Origin: an uncultured Aquabacterium sp.
GTDB taxonomy: Bacteria; Pseudomonadota; Gammaproteobacteria; Burkholderiales; Burkholderiaceae_C
DNA length: 64,000 bases
Assembly: GCF_913773725.1 (NCBI RefSeq)
Contig: NZ_CAJYGK010000058.1
Span: 1-64,000 of the forward strand
Reading direction: 5' to 3'
The position numbers and the translations under genes are program-made. Below, piece after piece: positions 50,568-57,344 of this stretch (its first letter is position 1; each line of letters opens with the position of its first letter). The notes beneath the pieces were generated by a model. The model did not search any database. It had not been told where the DNA came from and saw only the letters and a list, made by a program, of their open reading frames with translations.

Positions 50568-50836
50568 GGTGTTGGCTCCACAAGTTCGACGGCTGCGGCC
50601 ATGACCATCAGCATGTCCATGCCGATAAGGTCGCGCTTGGTGCAGACCTCTTTGGCAACGATCAGGACGTTCTTGCCGTCGCGGTCAGCCGTAGCCTTCA
50701 GGATCTTTCCGAGTTCAGCCATGTGAGGCTTGTAGCGTTCCCCCAGAAGCGTGCGGGCACGGTCGCGCAGTTCGTACAGCTTCGCGGCCATCTGCACTTG
50801 TTGTTGCGTTGCGTTCATTGATGTTCGCTCACTCAT
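50564..50836 (-). CDS. Phage hypothetical protein
   Basis: A 90-residue predominantly helical protein (QQQVQMAAKLYELRDRARTLLGERYKPHMAELGKIL...). It overlaps both neighbours (8 bases upstream, ATGA downstream). An in-frame ATG at 50818 is an alternative start. Confidence 0.6.
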   Translation of the reverse strand: MSERTSMNATQQQVQMAAKLYELRDRARTLLGERYKPHMAELGKILKATADRDGKNVLIVAKEVCTKRDLIGMDMLMVMAAAVELVEPTP

Positions 50837-51065
50837 GGCTGGCTCCTTCCTGGGTGCGGGCGGGCAGAGTTGTCATGCCCGGAACGGCTACACCGAGTCG
50901 GCGCAGATCATTGCGGCAGTGCTGCACCGTTCGGATGGCGGTCTTGTATCTCTCCATCACGCTGACGATCTCGCAGTCTTTGCAGTAGTCGGTGAACAGG
51001 ACGCCATGACCGCAGCCGATCATCTTGCGCACGTATGGGTGGTTTGGATCGTGCTCACCCATCAC
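50829..51065 (-). CDS. Phage hypothetical protein with Cys/His pattern
   Basis: A 78-residue protein. CGHGVLFTDYCKDCEI has a Cys-His and Cys-x2-Cys pattern that may bind zinc. Helix-rich C-terminus. ATGA overlap with the DUF4031 gene. Confidence 0.6.
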   Translation of the reverse strand: MMGEHDPNHPYVRKMIGCGHGVLFTDYCKDCEIVSVMERYKTAIRTVQHCRNDLRRLGVAVPGMTTLPARTQEGASHE

Positions 51066-51340
51066 GCACCGCCTTCCTGAGTGCGGGCGCGCTTGCCTCG
51101 GATGATTTCAACCAGCTTCGCCTTGCCGATCTCAATGGCTCCAAGGCGCACTGCCTGCGCTCGCTTCGACCTGCAGATGTCGTAGTGGCTATGAGGTGTG
51201 CCGCCCTTCTGGTGCCACTTGCGCGAGACGCCAATCGCATCAGCCATGGCGTGCAACTCTTCGTCCGTGTCTGCCACCATGTGGCACATGACCATGCGCC
51301 CGTAGCTGGCCTGCATATCGTCGACATACACGCCCATCAC
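51062..51340 (-). CDS. DUF4031 domain protein
   Basis: A 92-residue protein with the DUF4031 pattern: N-terminal VYVDDMQASYGRMVMCHMVAD, ELHAMADAIGV, W-x-Q and SHYDI. Members are frequent in phages and of unknown function; the conserved Asp, His and Asp residues could form a metal site. ATGA overlaps on both sides. Confidence 0.78.
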   Translation of the reverse strand: MMGVYVDDMQASYGRMVMCHMVADTDEELHAMADAIGVSRKWHQKGGTPHSHYDICRSKRAQAVRLGAIEIGKAKLVEIIRGKRARTQEGGA

Positions 51341-52305
51341 GCACCGCCTTTCTCAGCCGCGCGGGCTGCGTCGATGGCGGCGTCAACGACCTCAGGTGCT
51401 CGTGCATCTCGGTAGTAGCTAAGTCCGTCGGGGTCGTCCTGCCATTCGCATATGGCCCACCCGCTTTCAAGGTTGTCACGCAGCCACCGATACCTTTCCG
51501 CATCGCGCGCCACATCCTCCGGCACTGCGGGCTGCTTGGAGCGCATCTCATGCTCACCACCTTCGGTCGGCTGATTGGCGAGCTGGTGAGCAGCATCCAG
51601 CACAGCGATGTTCTGCACCCATCCAGGCGCGTAACCACCCACCCATTGCTGCAATGCTTCGTCCTCGCCAGCGATCCAGGCCTCCACCAGTTCTGGAGGC
51701 GGCTCCGCCCCACAGATCAAGGCCACAGCTTCCGTGAATCGCTGCTCGTAGGTGCTGGGCCCGTCATCAGGAATGACGACCTCTGGTTCGCTCACCTGCT
51801 GCGCTGGCGGGGTGGGGACGGCGGTGAGTGCTGCGCGGGCCTTTCTTACCCGTGTGCGGATGGCGACCAGCATGTCCCGCGCGGCTTTTCGGTCTGACTC
51901 CGGTGCATCACTCTCTAACACCCGCTGCGCGAACCGCAGGGCGTCGTCGTCCTGCAGATCGACCTCTGACATCGGCACTGCCGGTGCCGGTGCTGTGTAG
52001 AGTGGGAACGCACGCGCTGTGCCGCCGCAGCGTCTGGCCTCCGCCTTTGCTGTGCTCTCGGCCCACTCCCCGCGATAGAGGCTGTGGCAGCCTGTCACGG
52101 CCCACCCGTATGGCTCCCCCTGCGGTGCCGGTGCTGCAAGGGCGAGGACGGCGCGGGCGAAGCGCAGGGCTGCCGCATGGCAGTCTCCGACGCGGCTGTC
52201 TGGCCCGACGAGGCCTACTTGTTCGGCGATCTGGCCGATCTGCTCATCCGTGATGTGGTGGGTCATGCTCTGCTCAGGCAGCGGCGGGAGTTGCTGGGTT
52301 GTCAT
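51337..52305 (-). CDS. Modular phage early protein
   Basis: A 322-residue protein composed of low-complexity Ala/Pro linkers and short modules. ITDEQIGQIAEQVGL is at the N-terminus. EPYGWAVTGCHSLYRGEWAES is a recurrent phage module, and the C-terminal DAERYRWLRDNLESGWAICEW ... VVDAAIDAARAAEK is another. These modules are shuffled among phages. Function unknown. Confidence 0.65.
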   Translation of the reverse strand: MTTQQLPPLPEQSMTHHITDEQIGQIAEQVGLVGPDSRVGDCHAAALRFARAVLALAAPAPQGEPYGWAVTGCHSLYRGEWAESTAKAEARRCGGTARAFPLYTAPAPAVPMSEVDLQDDDALRFAQRVLESDAPESDRKAARDMLVAIRTRVRKARAALTAVPTPPAQQVSEPEVVIPDDGPSTYEQRFTEAVALICGAEPPPELVEAWIAGEDEALQQWVGGYAPGWVQNIAVLDAAHQLANQPTEGGEHEMRSKQPAVPEDVARDAERYRWLRDNLESGWAICEWQDDPDGLSYYRDARAPEVVDAAIDAARAAEKGGA

Positions 52306-52523
52306 GCGGCGGCTTTCGAGAGTTGTTCCAGTTGCTCAAGGCGCTCCACGCAATCGCGCACGACCTTGAGTTCCACCGAGTCAATGGAAGACCCGTTTTG
52401 CAGCCTCACGACTGCATCTCGCATGTCGTGCAGCGCATCCAGCCTGGCGCTGCGAATTGCGCTCAAACGACCGAGGCGGGCCATGTTGTCGGCGTCTTGA
52501 AGATCAGGCAGAGGTCTGAGCAT
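52302..52523 (-). CDS. Phage hypothetical protein, helical
   Basis: A 73-residue protein predicted fully helical (ARLDALHDMRDAVVRLQNG, VVRDCVERLEQLEQLSK). It overlaps the Sak4-like gene by 20 bases and the next gene by ATGA. Not recognised. Confidence 0.6.
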   Translation of the reverse strand: MLRPLPDLQDADNMARLGRLSAIRSARLDALHDMRDAVVRLQNGSSIDSVELKVVRDCVERLEQLEQLSKAAA

Positions 52524-53400
52524 CAGACGCCTCCTTGATCGCAGCCGCAGCCGCTTCCATCGCGTTCTTCATCGCGTCATAGGCGGGGCGGTCGCCGCGC
52601 TCTTGTGCAGCCTTCTTTGCCGCCTCCCATGCCGCCTTGAGTTCGTCCGTGCTCTCGCAGCCTTCCAGCGTCAGCAGCAGTTCCTCATACCAAGGCGCGA
52701 CGGGCTGCATGTCTGCGCCGGACTCAAGCCATGCAGACAAGTCCTTTCCGGTCTGGTCGCTGATGCGGAAAGGCGTGGAGCCAAACAGGTTCGTCCGGTC
52801 CTTGCTTGCCAGCGCATAGTGGCCGTCGTGGACAAGATCCAGCACCACGGTGAACTCATACTCGAAGCCGTCCCGCTGCTCGGTCTTCATGCCCAGCTTA
52901 ACGACCTTCTTCTTGCCGTTGCCAGCGTCTTCCTGGCTGGTTTCGGTCTTGCTGCGCCCGGTGGCGATGATGTGCATCTTGCTTTGCAGCATCGCGTCGA
53001 TGAAGCGGCGGTGGCGTGGCGTGGTTTCGTTCCATGCGGACCATGTGTTTCCGCGAAACTTGGCCTGTGCCGTCTGCTCGTTGATTTCGAGGCAGCCGCC
53101 GGAGCCAGACCATTCGTGTGTCGTGCTGTCGATGATGAGCGTGTCATAGCCTGCACGCTCTGCGGCCTTGATGGCCTCGATGTAGCGTTCTGGCGAGTAG
53201 GGCGCTGTGAGTTCCAGCGTGTCGAACTCGCACAGGTCGGAATACAGAGAGGCCGAGCCGTGTTCGGTGTCTATGACAGCGATCTTGCCGCCGAGACCTT
53301 GGGCGATCATCAGTGCGCCATAGGTCTTGCCAGAGCCAGATGGGCCGGTGAGCGCAAGGCGCAGCTTTGCCTTCTTGCGGACTGCTTTCGTGAATTGCAT
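52504..53400 (-). CDS. Sak4-like recombination ATPase (AAA_24)
   Basis: A 298-residue RecA-fold ATPase. Walker A is GPSGSGKT (about 19-26), Walker B-like YDTLIIDSTTHEW (about 84-96), and a Gln/Lys-rich sensor region follows (HIIATGRSKTE). The closest type is phage Sak4, a single-strand annealing-associated recombinase; AAA_24 NTP-binding proteins of phages fall in the same group. Residues about 245-290 form an added helical tail. TAAGGAGTCACC before the ATG is a perfect ribosome site. It suggests phage-encoded recombination. Confidence 0.82.
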   Translation of the reverse strand: MQFTKAVRKKAKLRLALTGPSGSGKTYGALMIAQGLGGKIAVIDTEHGSASLYSDLCEFDTLELTAPYSPERYIEAIKAAERAGYDTLIIDSTTHEWSGSGGCLEINEQTAQAKFRGNTWSAWNETTPRHRRFIDAMLQSKMHIIATGRSKTETSQEDAGNGKKKVVKLGMKTEQRDGFEYEFTVVLDLVHDGHYALASKDRTNLFGSTPFRISDQTGKDLSAWLESGADMQPVAPWYEELLLTLEGCESTDELKAAWEAAKKAAQERGDRPAYDAMKNAMEAAAAAIKEASDAQTSA

Positions 53401-53409
53401 GGTGACTCC

Positions 53410-53523
53410 TTAAAACGGCAGACCCTTGAACACAACGCCGAAGGCGATGCGGGCTGCGTAGATAGGGTTGTGGTGACGGGCGTAGAGCCGGAAGACCTGA
53501 AGGAACTCGGTAGCGCGGCTCAC
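53410..53523 (-). CDS. Very small conserved phage protein
   Basis: A 37-residue basic protein: FLQVFRLYARHHNPIYAARI then FGVVFKGLPF. Similar tiny proteins with a FLxVYxLYRRH start and GLPF end occur in many betaproteobacterial phages, as I recall. GTG start overlapping the stop of the previous gene (GTGA). Confidence 0.6.
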   Translation of the reverse strand: MSRATEFLQVFRLYARHHNPIYAARIAFGVVFKGLPF

Positions 53524-53783
53524 TGCTTACTCCCCATCAGTTGCGCGACGTGCTCCCAAGCGATGGAGAACAGGTCGCCGTATGTGGCCCAGATGAACCC
53601 GGCGATGCCGCAGAGAGCGACGAGACCGGCCAGGACGATGAGGACGAACATCACCTTCTCGCCGAGGCTCAGTTCTTCATCGGGCCGCTCGACTGCACAT
53701 GCGTAGTGCACGCGGTGTGCTTCAAGGACGAATGGATGCTTGCTGTCGATCATGGCGAAGCCTTCCTGTGTGATGAGGGTCAT
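53520..53783 (-). CDS. Small membrane protein of the early-left operon
   Basis: An 87-residue protein. One strong transmembrane segment (about residues 45-66, FVLIVLAGLVALCGIAGFIWA) separates an acidic N-terminus from a short tail. It could be a superinfection or membrane-associated factor, but this is only suggested by form. Confidence 0.6.
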   Translation of the reverse strand: MTLITQEGFAMIDSKHPFVLEAHRVHYACAVERPDEELSLGEKVMFVLIVLAGLVALCGIAGFIWATYGDLFSIAWEHVAQLMGSKQ

Positions 53784-53793
53784 ATCAGCGTGT

Positions 53794-53857
53794 AAAAAGC
53801 GGGCTGGCAAAGCCGGGCGTCCTCTACTACAACTCGGGTTAGATGAGGCCAGCCCGC
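53794..53857 (-). terminator. Long-loop terminator-like hairpin in the early-left operon
   Basis: A perfect 10-bp stem (GCGGGCTGGC at 53799-53808, GCCAGCCCGC at 53848-53857) with a 39-base loop is followed on the minus strand by five T (53798-53794). The loop has a second pairing CCTC/GAGG. It sits between two early genes, so it may need antitermination. Confidence 0.55.
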
Positions 53858-53863
53858 GTGAAA

Positions 53864-54004
53864 TCAGGGGTTGAGCGGCTTGGCAGAAGCGCCGGTCAGC
53901 CCTTGGTCGTGCGCCCAATCGACTGCATGCCAAACAGAGGGCCAGATGCCCCAGCGAACAACGCGGGTGCCGTCTGGTTCGACGTAGGAGAGGCGAATGC
54001 TCAT
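53864..54004 (-). CDS. Very small phage protein
   Basis: A 46-residue protein (MSIRLSYVEPDGTRVVRWGIW...), probably a small beta structure with Trp residues. ATGA overlap with the upstream gene. Not recognised. Confidence 0.55.
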   Translation of the reverse strand: MSIRLSYVEPDGTRVVRWGIWPSVWHAVDWAHDQGLTGASAKPLNP

Positions 54005-54204
54005 GCCGCCACCTCAATCTGAAGCTCATCAAATGCGCCAGCGATGGCGGCATGGATGTCGTCGTTGGCCTGCTTCATCGCGCACAGCGACGCCAGCAGC
54101 ATTTCCAGACGTTGAGCGCTGTCCAGTTCGACGGTGACGTACAGCCGACCTTGACGCGTGTTCACGGTCGCTTCGGTGGCCGGGAAATCGGTTGTGATGT
54201 GCAT
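54001..54204 (-). CDS. Phage hypothetical protein
   Basis: A 67-residue protein with an N-terminal beta strand pair (VNTRQGRLYVTVELD) and a helical C-terminus. It starts seven bases after the upstream stop. Function unknown. Confidence 0.6.
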   Translation of the reverse strand: MHITTDFPATEATVNTRQGRLYVTVELDSAQRLEMLLASLCAMKQANDDIHAAIAGAFDELQIEVAA

Positions 54205-54211
54205 GGCGTCC

Positions 54212-54550
54212 TCACTTGATACGTGCCTGAGCGATAGCCTCGGCGTGTTCGTCAATCCAGAATTCGAGGAAGGCGTCCCAAATGGGCTTGACCGGGTTAA
54301 GCAGGTACTCGCTGTAGTGCTCCGACCACCACTCACCGAAAGCCCACTCGATATCGACCTTGATGTCGCCGTGAACGTCCGACGACATGAGGATGGGTCG
54401 CGTCAGGTCAGCAGCAGCACACGCCGCGCGGACCTGAGCCCGCATCACTCCCGCGATCACTCGCGCCTCAAGCTCGATTGCGTCATCACGACGCGCCTTC
54501 TTCTCTTCGTCGGCAAGTTGCTGACGTTCTGCTACCTCTGTCCATCCCAT
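54212..54550 (-). CDS. First gene of the early-left operon, unknown function
   Basis: A 112-residue protein, charged and helical at the N-terminus (MGWTEVAERQQLADEEKKARRDDAIELEARV) with an aromatic C-terminus (WWSEHYSEYL). The ATG at 54550 has GGAG five bases upstream. An upstream GTG at 54598 lies inside the operator and is rejected. It is about 30 bases downstream of the predicted early-left start of transcription, a position where antiterminators are often found. Confidence 0.62.
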   Translation of the reverse strand: MGWTEVAERQQLADEEKKARRDDAIELEARVIAGVMRAQVRAACAAADLTRPILMSSDVHGDIKVDIEWAFGEWWSEHYSEYLLNPVKPIWDAFLEFWIDEHAEAIAQARIK

Positions 54551-54588
54551 CTCAACTCCTGCCCCCGTGGGGTGTCGCGTTGAGATGA

Positions 54589-54628
54589 ATTGAACCACGG
54601 TTCAATGTCGGTGTCAACTGTAGTTCAA
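54589..54628 (-). promoter_or_regulatory. Early-left promoter with two repressor operators
   Basis: The main operator is the perfect palindrome ATTGAACC-AC-GGTTCAAT (54589-54606). A second, weaker one is at 54613-54628 (minus strand TTGAACTACAGTTGAC). On the minus strand, TTGACA (54617-54612), 17 bases and TTCAAT (54594-54589) form a promoter whose -35 is in the second operator and whose -10 is in the first. Repressor bound here would silence 54550 down to 47409. Confidence 0.75.
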
Positions 54629-54638
54629 CTGGCAGGCG

Positions 54639-54663
54639 CAAAAAAGCCACCCGAGGGCGGCTT
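54639..54663 (-). terminator. Rho-independent terminator of the immunity transcript
   Basis: On the minus strand AAGCCGCCC-TC-GGGTGGCTT forms a stem with one G-T pair and is followed by a run of T (54645-54640). It closes the repressor-membrane protein transcript just before the early-left promoter. Confidence 0.8.
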
Positions 54664-54678
54664 GCCAAGTCAGATTCG

Positions 54679-55041
54679 CTACTTGCTTGACGCTGGCGCT
54701 GGCTGCGTTGGCGCGGGTATCGTTATGACGATTGGTGCCGCTTGCTGCGCGGTAGCAGGTTCTGGCTTTAGGGCGCGCGTCATGTTGAGCATCAACCCCG
54801 CGAAGCCAAGGACGATAGTGCCTATGATGGCAATCACGGCCCCGAGCATCCAGCGGGAGATCCCAGCATTCATCTCGTGCATATCGGCGCGCAACTGCGC
54901 CACGTCCGACTTTGTGGACAAGGTCTGCATGGTTGCTTCAAGGACCTTAAGGCGAGATTCCATATCGGTATTGTCCGGCGGCTCTCCGTCTGTTGGCAAC
55001 AACTTGCCCCACCTTTGGGCCGCTCTTTCGGTTGCCTTCAT
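54679..55041 (-). CDS. Phage coiled-coil/transmembrane protein
   Basis: A 120-residue protein. A coiled coil (MESRLKVLEATMQTLSTKSDVAQLRADMHEMNAGI, about 27-61) is followed by one transmembrane helix (about 65-85) and a Pro/Ala-rich tail. The form resembles XhlA-like phage proteins. It is expressed with the repressor, so it may be a lysogenic, possibly superinfection-related factor (inference). Confidence 0.68.
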   Translation of the reverse strand: MKATERAAQRWGKLLPTDGEPPDNTDMESRLKVLEATMQTLSTKSDVAQLRADMHEMNAGISRWMLGAVIAIIGTIVLGFAGLMLNMTRALKPEPATAQQAAPIVITIPAPTQPAPASSK

Positions 55042-55250
55042 CCTTCCCCCTCAACTTCGCCTGTGTCTGCCTTCAAGATGTTTAGAAGCTCAACCGCCTC
55101 TGGAGTCGCCGTCCGAAGGCTCTTTGCGATGCGATCTATCTGAAGGTTGTACTCGCTCGCGGAGATGATTCCCTTCTCCAGCAAAGCCGCCACTAGTGAA
55201 CTGTGCGCGCTCACGAGTGCCATCAGTGCATCTCTATTGGTTGCCATCAT
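55038..55250 (-). CDS. Small protein in the immunity operon
   Basis: A 70-residue helical protein (NRDALMALVSAHSSLVAALLEKGIISASEYNLQIDRIAKS...). ATGA overlap with the coiled-coil membrane gene. Not recognised. It lies 150 bases downstream of the repressor gene. Confidence 0.6.
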   Translation of the reverse strand: MMATNRDALMALVSAHSSLVAALLEKGIISASEYNLQIDRIAKSLRTATPEAVELLNILKADTGEVEGEG

Positions 55251-55350
55251 TTCCCCTCAAGTGCATGAGCGACCACCCCTATTTATGGGAATTACTTTTG
55301 CGATGCGGCAATGACCTGCGTCTGTTGTCGCTTCCCTGCGAACCCCGGGC

Positions 55351-55385
55351 AAACGGACGATATGCGCTCCGCACGATGTCCGTTT
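55351..55385 (-). terminator. Nested hairpin after the repressor gene
   Basis: AAACGGAC and GTCCGTTT pair over 8 bp, and inside lies TGCG-CTC-CGCA. It begins 15 bases after the repressor stop. No strong T-run follows, so it may be a partial terminator or a processing site. The rest of 55251-55399 has no gene. Confidence 0.4.
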
Positions 55386-55399
55386 AACTGGCGTGGGGT

Positions 55400-55822
55400 T
55401 CATGCCGCCACTGACGGTTTGGTGTCAATGACCGAGCGCGCCAGGGCGATTGAGTTCTTGACTTTGGCGCTGTCCGTGCATCCATCCATGAGTTGCCCGA
55501 CGAACAGTTTGACCCCGGCCCGCTTGTCTTCAGGGAGGCTTGCCAACTCGTCCGCGAGCGTGTGCATTGCGCGCTCGAAGTCAGGCATCGGCTCTGCGCG
55601 CATCGGGCCACGGCCAGTCAGGAGCCACACCACATCCACATCCAGAAGCTTGGCCGCTGCTAAGGCGCTGTCTGCGGCAAGTTTCGGCTCTGTTGTGTCC
55701 AGCCACTTCTTCACAGCCTGGTAACTGACCTTGCACTCTTTGGCGAGCGCAGCAACGCTGACGGCATCACGGCCAGGCCGTGCCTCCATCGCGTGCTTCA
55801 GTCGTTCGCCAAAGTTAACCAT
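55400..55822 (-). CDS. CI-like phage repressor, no protease domain
   Basis: A 140-residue protein with an N-terminal XRE helix-turn-helix (about 3-60, VAALAKECKVSYQAVKKWLD). The C-terminus is short and lacks the S24 Ser/Lys autoprotease of lambda CI, so the repressor should not be cleaved in the SOS response. It is divergent from the Cro-like gene, and the matching operators on both sides of the immunity region support the assignment. Its start codon lies inside a third, degenerate operator (55815-55828). Confidence 0.85.
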   Translation of the reverse strand: MVNFGERLKHAMEARPGRDAVSVAALAKECKVSYQAVKKWLDTTEPKLAADSALAAAKLLDVDVVWLLTGRGPMRAEPMPDFERAMHTLADELASLPEDKRAGVKLFVGQLMDGCTDSAKVKNSIALARSVIDTKPSVAA

Positions 55823-55884
55823 GGTTGATTGTCTCCCGCGTCAATTGAACTGGGGTTGCCTGCTGAATTGAACTGTGGTTCAAT
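55815..55884. promoter_or_regulatory. Early-right operator region between repressor and cro
   Basis: The strongest site is ATTGAAC-TGTG-GTTCAAT (55867-55884). A half-preserved copy is at 55844-55860 (ATTGAACTGGGGTTGC). A third is around AACCATGGTT (55817-55826), covering the repressor start. For cro, TTGCCT (55856), 17 bases and TTCAAT (55879-55884) form a promoter whose -10 lies inside the strongest operator. Transcription would begin near 55891, next to the ATG, so the cro message may lack a leader. Confidence 0.7.
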
Positions 55885-55891
55885 AGGCGGC

Positions 55892-56092
55892 ATGAACAAA
55901 GCGCAAGCCATTGACCTGCTCGGAGGCACCGTAGCCGCTGCCGCCGAAGCAATCGGCGTCACCTATCAAGCGGTCTACAAGTGGCCGGATGTGCTGCCCG
56001 CAGCGATTGAGGACCGCGTCCTAGCTGCGCTCGCGCGGAAGCACCTGCCGCCTGAGTTGATCGGCTCTCAGCCAGACAAGGCGGAGGCTTGA
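55892..56092 (+). CDS. Cro-like antirepressor
   Basis: A 66-residue DNA-binding protein: MNKAQAIDLLGGTVAAAAEAIGVTYQAVYKWPDVLPAAIEDRVLAALAR fits the Cro/YdaS helix-turn-helix. As first gene of the early-right operon opposite the repressor it would bind the same operators with a different order of preference. Start at 55892, because the earlier frame lies in the operator. Confidence 0.82.
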   Translation: MNKAQAIDLLGGTVAAAAEAIGVTYQAVYKWPDVLPAAIEDRVLAALARKHLPPELIGSQPDKAEA

Positions 56093-56095
56093 TCC

Positions 56096-56830
56096 ATGAG
56101 CACGCCAAAGCGCGGGTACCTGTACGCGATCAAGTTCTCTACCGGGTTGGTGAAAGTCGGCAGGGCGGGCAATCCAGAGTGGCGTATTCGAGACCATGCC
56201 AAGCGATTGCAATGCGCTGGCATCACGGTCTCCGCGTCTGAGTTCGCTGAGTGCGTTGGCGATCTGGTCGCCGCCGAGGCTGCATTGATCCGCCGCTGCA
56301 CCGATGCGTCTGGGACCAAGCACCTCAATGAGTGGTTTGAAGGGCTTGACTTCGATGCTGTCGTGGAATGGATGAGAGGCGCAGCAGGGGATGAGGCGCA
56401 CGTTCGCCATCCTCAACTCAATGGGCGAGAAAAAGTCACCGACCCTGACTTGCGCTTCCACGTGTTCTACGCGGATTGGATGAAGCAGAGGGCCACCAGA
56501 TTGGTGAATCTCGCCCTTGAAATGCCAGGGATGAGTGACGCCCAAAGAAAGGCGCTTATTCATGGCGTCAGATACGACGACTACTTTGTTCTGCAAGAGT
56601 GCTTGGGCGCTCTGGAGACGATGGTCGAGTGTGATGCATCGCCGGACGAGACGCTCGGAGCCATCCACACGCACGCCTTGTTGGTTGTTCTTATCCAGGC
56701 GAACTGTTGGAGCAACGGCTTTCCGCCCGACCCTCATCCGAGTGATGAGCATGTCATTGCGGTGCTGAACTGGTTCAGGCGTCATTTTGGAGACCCTGAA
56801 CCGTCGCACACGGCTGTGCTGGAGTCCTGA
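56096..56830 (+). CDS. GIY-YIG/T5orf172-like domain protein
   Basis: A 244-residue protein. The N-terminus (GYLYAIKFSTGLVKVGRAGNPEWRIRDHAKRL, about 6-38) resembles the T5orf172/Meiotically up-regulated GIY-YIG-type nuclease fold, with Tyr-x-Ile instead of GIY, and Lys, Gly and Arg at expected spacing. The C-terminal part is not recognised. It follows cro by three bases. Nuclease activity is possible but not certain. Confidence 0.62.
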   Translation: MSTPKRGYLYAIKFSTGLVKVGRAGNPEWRIRDHAKRLQCAGITVSASEFAECVGDLVAAEAALIRRCTDASGTKHLNEWFEGLDFDAVVEWMRGAAGDEAHVRHPQLNGREKVTDPDLRFHVFYADWMKQRATRLVNLALEMPGMSDAQRKALIHGVRYDDYFVLQECLGALETMVECDASPDETLGAIHTHALLVVLIQANCWSNGFPPDPHPSDEHVIAVLNWFRRHFGDPEPSHTAVLES

Positions 56831-56929
56831 ATGCTCTCCCGCCTCCTTTCTGTGCTGGACCGCTGGTCTGACGCCGCATTGCGCGTGCTGGACCGTGTGA
56901 TGGGCTACGACCCTGAGCAGAGGTTCTGA
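56831..56929 (+). CDS. Very small amphipathic protein
   Basis: A 32-residue reading frame (MLSRLLSVLDRWSDAALRVL...) that starts directly after the upstream stop and ends one base before the next ATG. It would form an amphipathic helix. Position within the coupled operon supports it, but no family is known. Confidence 0.45.
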   Translation: MLSRLLSVLDRWSDAALRVLDRVMGYDPEQRF

Positions 56930-56930
56930 C

Positions 56931-57119
56931 ATGGACGATTTGTGCCGAGTCATCTTGCTCTTGTCTCTCGCTGGCTGGGCCATTTCATTCCGCATGTACA
57001 TGGGCGCCATCCGTGACAAAGGAAGGACGAACTGGCTGCTTGCGCTTGGGATGGCATTCGCCGCGATTTCTGCCGCGGCGTATGGAGCGCTGGCGCTCTC
57101 TGCTTTTGGAGTGATCTGA
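56931..57119 (+). CDS. Small two-helix membrane protein
   Basis: A 62-residue protein with two hydrophobic segments (about 5-24 and 35-58) around a charged loop (RDKGRTN). Function unknown. Confidence 0.58.
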   Translation: MDDLCRVILLLSLAGWAISFRMYMGAIRDKGRTNWLLALGMAFAAISAAAYGALALSAFGVI

Positions 57120-57125
57120 CATGGG

Positions 57126-57239
57126 TCACTCCATCAGATCCTCAATCCACTGCAACACGGTCTCCGCGTCGATCAGCGCGCGGTTGATGAGCCTGCGCAG
57201 TGCGATGTGTGCCCATTCGTCGTCGGTCATTCGGTCCAT
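57126..57239 (-). CDS. Very small protein on the opposite strand
   Basis: A 37-residue acidic helical protein (MDRMTDDEWAHIALRRLINRAL...). A strong ribosome site AAGGAG is at proper spacing, which supports it despite its size and reverse orientation inside the early-right operon. Confidence 0.45.
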   Translation of the reverse strand: MDRMTDDEWAHIALRRLINRALIDAETVLQWIEDLME

Positions 57240-57288
57240 CTGTCGCTCCTTCATTGCGATGTCGATGGAAAAAATTTTTGAGCACTGA

Positions 57289-57310
57289 GTACGTGTTCGG
57301 GTACGTGTTC
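57289..57310. repeat. Tandem 10-base direct repeat upstream of a regulator-like gene
   Basis: GTACGTGTTC occurs twice (57289-57298 and 57301-57310), 12 bases apart, just after an A-tract/T-tract (AAAAAATTTTT, 57270-57279). This is a likely binding site or promoter for the gene beginning at 57345. The rest of 57240-57344 shows nothing else. Confidence 0.45.
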
Positions 57311-57344
57311 AGCGATTGATTCTTTTGGATACCGGAGCAACACC

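Noticed and set aside
53794-53857. A phage tRNA
   Set aside because: The arms do not form a cloverleaf with a T-loop and no CCA-compatible acceptor of seven pairs is present.
54551-54598. An N-terminal extension of the first early-left gene, starting at a GTG
   Set aside because: The GTG is inside the operator and -10 region; the ATG at 54550 has a good ribosome site.
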